From positions 1 to 59,664 of the forward strand of contig MLAK01000735.1 in the NCBI GenBank assembly GCA_001839685.1: DNA of 59,664 nt, written 5' to 3'. A program made the translations under genes and the position numbers. This DNA comes from Tritrichomonas foetus (Eukaryota; Parabasalia; Tritrichomonadida; Tritrichomonadidae). This document shows positions 58,338 to 59,664 of the stretch, piece after piece. The notes beneath the pieces are model-generated. The model was not told the origin of the DNA. It searched no databases and saw only the letters and a list, made by a program, of their open reading frames with translations. Position 1 is the stretch's first letter, and the number at the start of each line of letters is the position of its first letter.

Positions 58338-58991
58338 TTACTTCTTCCTTGAGACTGGTTTTGGAAGTTCAAAACGCTTAACAGAAACTCTACCCGATCT
58401 TTGAATAACGACTTGGTTAAACTTCTCTTCTTTTTCAACTGGCTTCTTTGAAAGATCGCGAACTGGGTCTTTCGTTTCGACTTTCTTGTCCGCATATTTG
58501 GCGCCTTTGGCGGCAAAGGCGAATGAATTCTTCTTCGCCTTAAGAACACCTTTATCTTGAAGTTTTTCAGCAGCAGCGCGCGCGTGTTTGGCAACACTTC
58601 CTACCTTCACTTCAGAGAAATATGTTTTGATATAAGTCGAAATTGAGTTCATGCCGACCCACTTTTTATCTTCTGTTTGTTGGGCTTGAATAGCTTCAAT
58701 CACATATTTTTCATAGCTCGAAAGAGATGTTTTACTTTCTGATGATTTCTTTTCGACTTTCTTCGTAGTAGTCTTCTTGGCTTCTTTCTTCACTGAAGCC
58801 TTTTTGACTGATTTCTTTTCTGTCTTTTTGGCAGGTTTGGCAGCCTTCTTTGTGGTTGTCTTTTTGGTGGCTTTAGCGACGACTTTCTTTGGAGATTTCT
58901 TTTGGGTTACCTTTGTGGAAGTTTTCTTGACTGGCGATTTCTTTGGCTTTGTCTTTTCTTCGACTGTTGTTGTTTCTTCTGGGTTTGTCAT
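58338..58991 (-). CDS. Histone H1-like linker protein
   Basis: A 217-residue basic protein. Residues 1-88 are Lys/Thr/Ala/Ser-rich with repeated KKxxK and TKK motifs, as in H1 tails. Residues ~92-165 form a winged-helix-like globular part (LSSYEKYVIEAIQAQQTEDK, WVGMNSISTYIKTYFSEVKV, GSVAKHARAAAEKLQDKGVL, then KKNSFAFAAKGA). A charged tail ends in VKRFELPKPVSRKK. It would compact nucleosome arrays. The long basic region precedes the globular domain, opposite to the usual emphasis on a C-terminal tail. An initiator-like TCATT lies 10 nt upstream and a palindromic ATGGCGCCAT about 25 bp upstream. Confidence 0.75.
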   Translation of the reverse strand: MTNPEETTTVEEKTKPKKSPVKKTSTKVTQKKSPKKVVAKATKKTTTKKAAKPAKKTEKKSVKKASVKKEAKKTTTKKVEKKSSESKTSLSSYEKYVIEAIQAQQTEDKKWVGMNSISTYIKTYFSEVKVGSVAKHARAAAEKLQDKGVLKAKKNSFAFAAKGAKYADKKVETKDPVRDLSKKPVEKEEKFNQVVIQRSGRVSVKRFELPKPVSRKK

Positions 58992-58999
58992 TTGAATAA

Positions 59000-59004
59000 A
59001 ATGA
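59000..59004 (-). promoter_or_regulatory. Initiator-like box of histone H1
   Basis: Minus-strand TCTCATTTTATTCAAATG: TCATT with A+1 at 59002 and a 10-nt leader. Confidence 0.55.
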
Positions 59005-59015
59005 GATGATCAAAT

Positions 59016-59025
59016 ATGGCGCCAT
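59016..59025. promoter_or_regulatory. Palindromic ATGGCGCCAT upstream of H1
   Basis: A 10-bp perfect palindrome containing GGCGCC, upstream of the H1 start. H2B has a related CGGCGCT at 5574-5580. It may be a shared histone-gene control site. Confidence 0.4.
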
Positions 59026-59664
59026 TTTCTTCAGAAATTCCGCGGTATTTTTTTTTTTCAGAAGGAAATGTGAGGTGATTTCTGAGTTTTTCAATAAAAA
59101 ATGATATGTCATTTTACTCCATTGTTTTTTGATCATCAAAAAGTGTAAAGTGTTAACAATAATCTTTGTTAACTGATAGAAAACTCTTTCAAAAAAAAGT
59201 AAATTGGAAGAAAAAAATGTTCTTAATATTATTTCATGTATCATTAAGGATGTAGTCCCATGCCGTTAACTATTAAAAAAATTGAATATGTGATGATGAT
59301 GATGTTTCAGATGGGTATTGAAATATTTGAGATATCTCAGAATTATTTTGAAACAAACATGCACAAAAAGTGAATAATTTTTTCTGATGAAATCACAAAA
59401 AGCTGTCAGTCGCCCTCAAAAAGTAATAGATCTCCCTTAAAAAGTATTTTTAAGATTTCAATATAATCACCTCTGTAAACATCTGAAAAAAACAGTGACT
59501 ATTCAAAAAGTCATTTTTTTAAAATCAGATTTTCCGTAAGCTTCTTCAAACCCAATCCAAAATGAAGAAACATGGATTAATCTTGAAAGATAGCATTTAA
59601 ATGGTCATTTAAAATCGTTTGTGTGATGACTAAATCCAACTGAAGCAGAAAAAAAAAAAAAAAA
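59026..59664. other. Contig end without a gene
   Basis: AT-rich, with a short (GAT)n run near 59290-59305. It ends in 16 A residues, so the contig probably breaks at a homopolymer. Confidence 0.45.

Noticed and set aside
58777..58995. Rightward hydrophobic frame in the H1 region
   Set aside because: Antisense of a lysine-rich coding sequence gives Phe/Val/Leu; not a real membrane protein.

Overview
The window looks like a contig from a parabasalid flagellate, most probably Tritrichomonas or a close relative. The grounds are: AT-rich spacers, about 25 intact intron-free genes on both strands, very short inferred 5' leaders with TCA-Py-T initiator-like boxes 6-15 nt before several start codons, three BTB plus F5/8C (discoidin) genes, and TKL/CAMK kinases with large helical tails. 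No tRNA, rRNA, CRISPR array or spliceosomal intron was seen. The contig begins and ends in poly-A.

Layout. 2.1-5.6 kb: a BTB-discoidin gene, a protein of four ubiquitin-like folds, and histone H2B. 7.0-10.7 kb: a small gene of a two-member family whose promoter has been hit by a 1.1-kb DNA transposon, then a decayed ankyrin-type gene. 11-21 kb: a TKL kinase, a PH-like/proline-rich protein, a pseudokinase, a second BTB-discoidin gene, a dynein LC8 light chain, a syntaxin-16/Tlg2-like SNARE and a CAMK-type kinase. 21.7-29.5 kb: a compact HP1-like protein, an 85-A tract, an 18-bp minisatellite, a coiled-coil protein, RNase H2 subunit B, another coiled-coil protein, a SAPS-type phosphatase regulator, and the second member of the small family, interrupted by an assembly gap inside its own coding minisatellite. 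29.5-34.0 kb: a gene-poor stretch with a decayed membrane-protein gene and a 2.16-kb transposon sharing ends with the 7.4-kb copy. 34-46 kb: a TBC1D22/Gyp1 RabGAP, a large helical protein, a hypothetical, glucose-6-phosphate isomerase, and the divergent cytoskeletal pair MNS1 and PRC1/MAP65. 46-59 kb: a DPE2-type glucanotransferase, two small hypotheticals, a third BTB-discoidin gene, a GH13 amylase-like protein with a substituted nucleophile, a Trm9-like tRNA methyltransferase and a histone H1-like protein.

Themes. Three genes concern glucose-6-phosphate and alpha-glucan metabolism (GPI, DPE2-like, GH13-like); the last two share a nearly identical element of about 24 bp just upstream of their start codons. 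MNS1, PRC1 and LC8 are microtubule or axoneme genes. H2B, H1 and HP1-like are chromatin genes. The most striking non-genic signal is the transposon pair: 14-bp terminal inverted repeats and perfect 8-bp target duplications on both copies, one inserted between the presumed initiator and upstream promoter of a gene.
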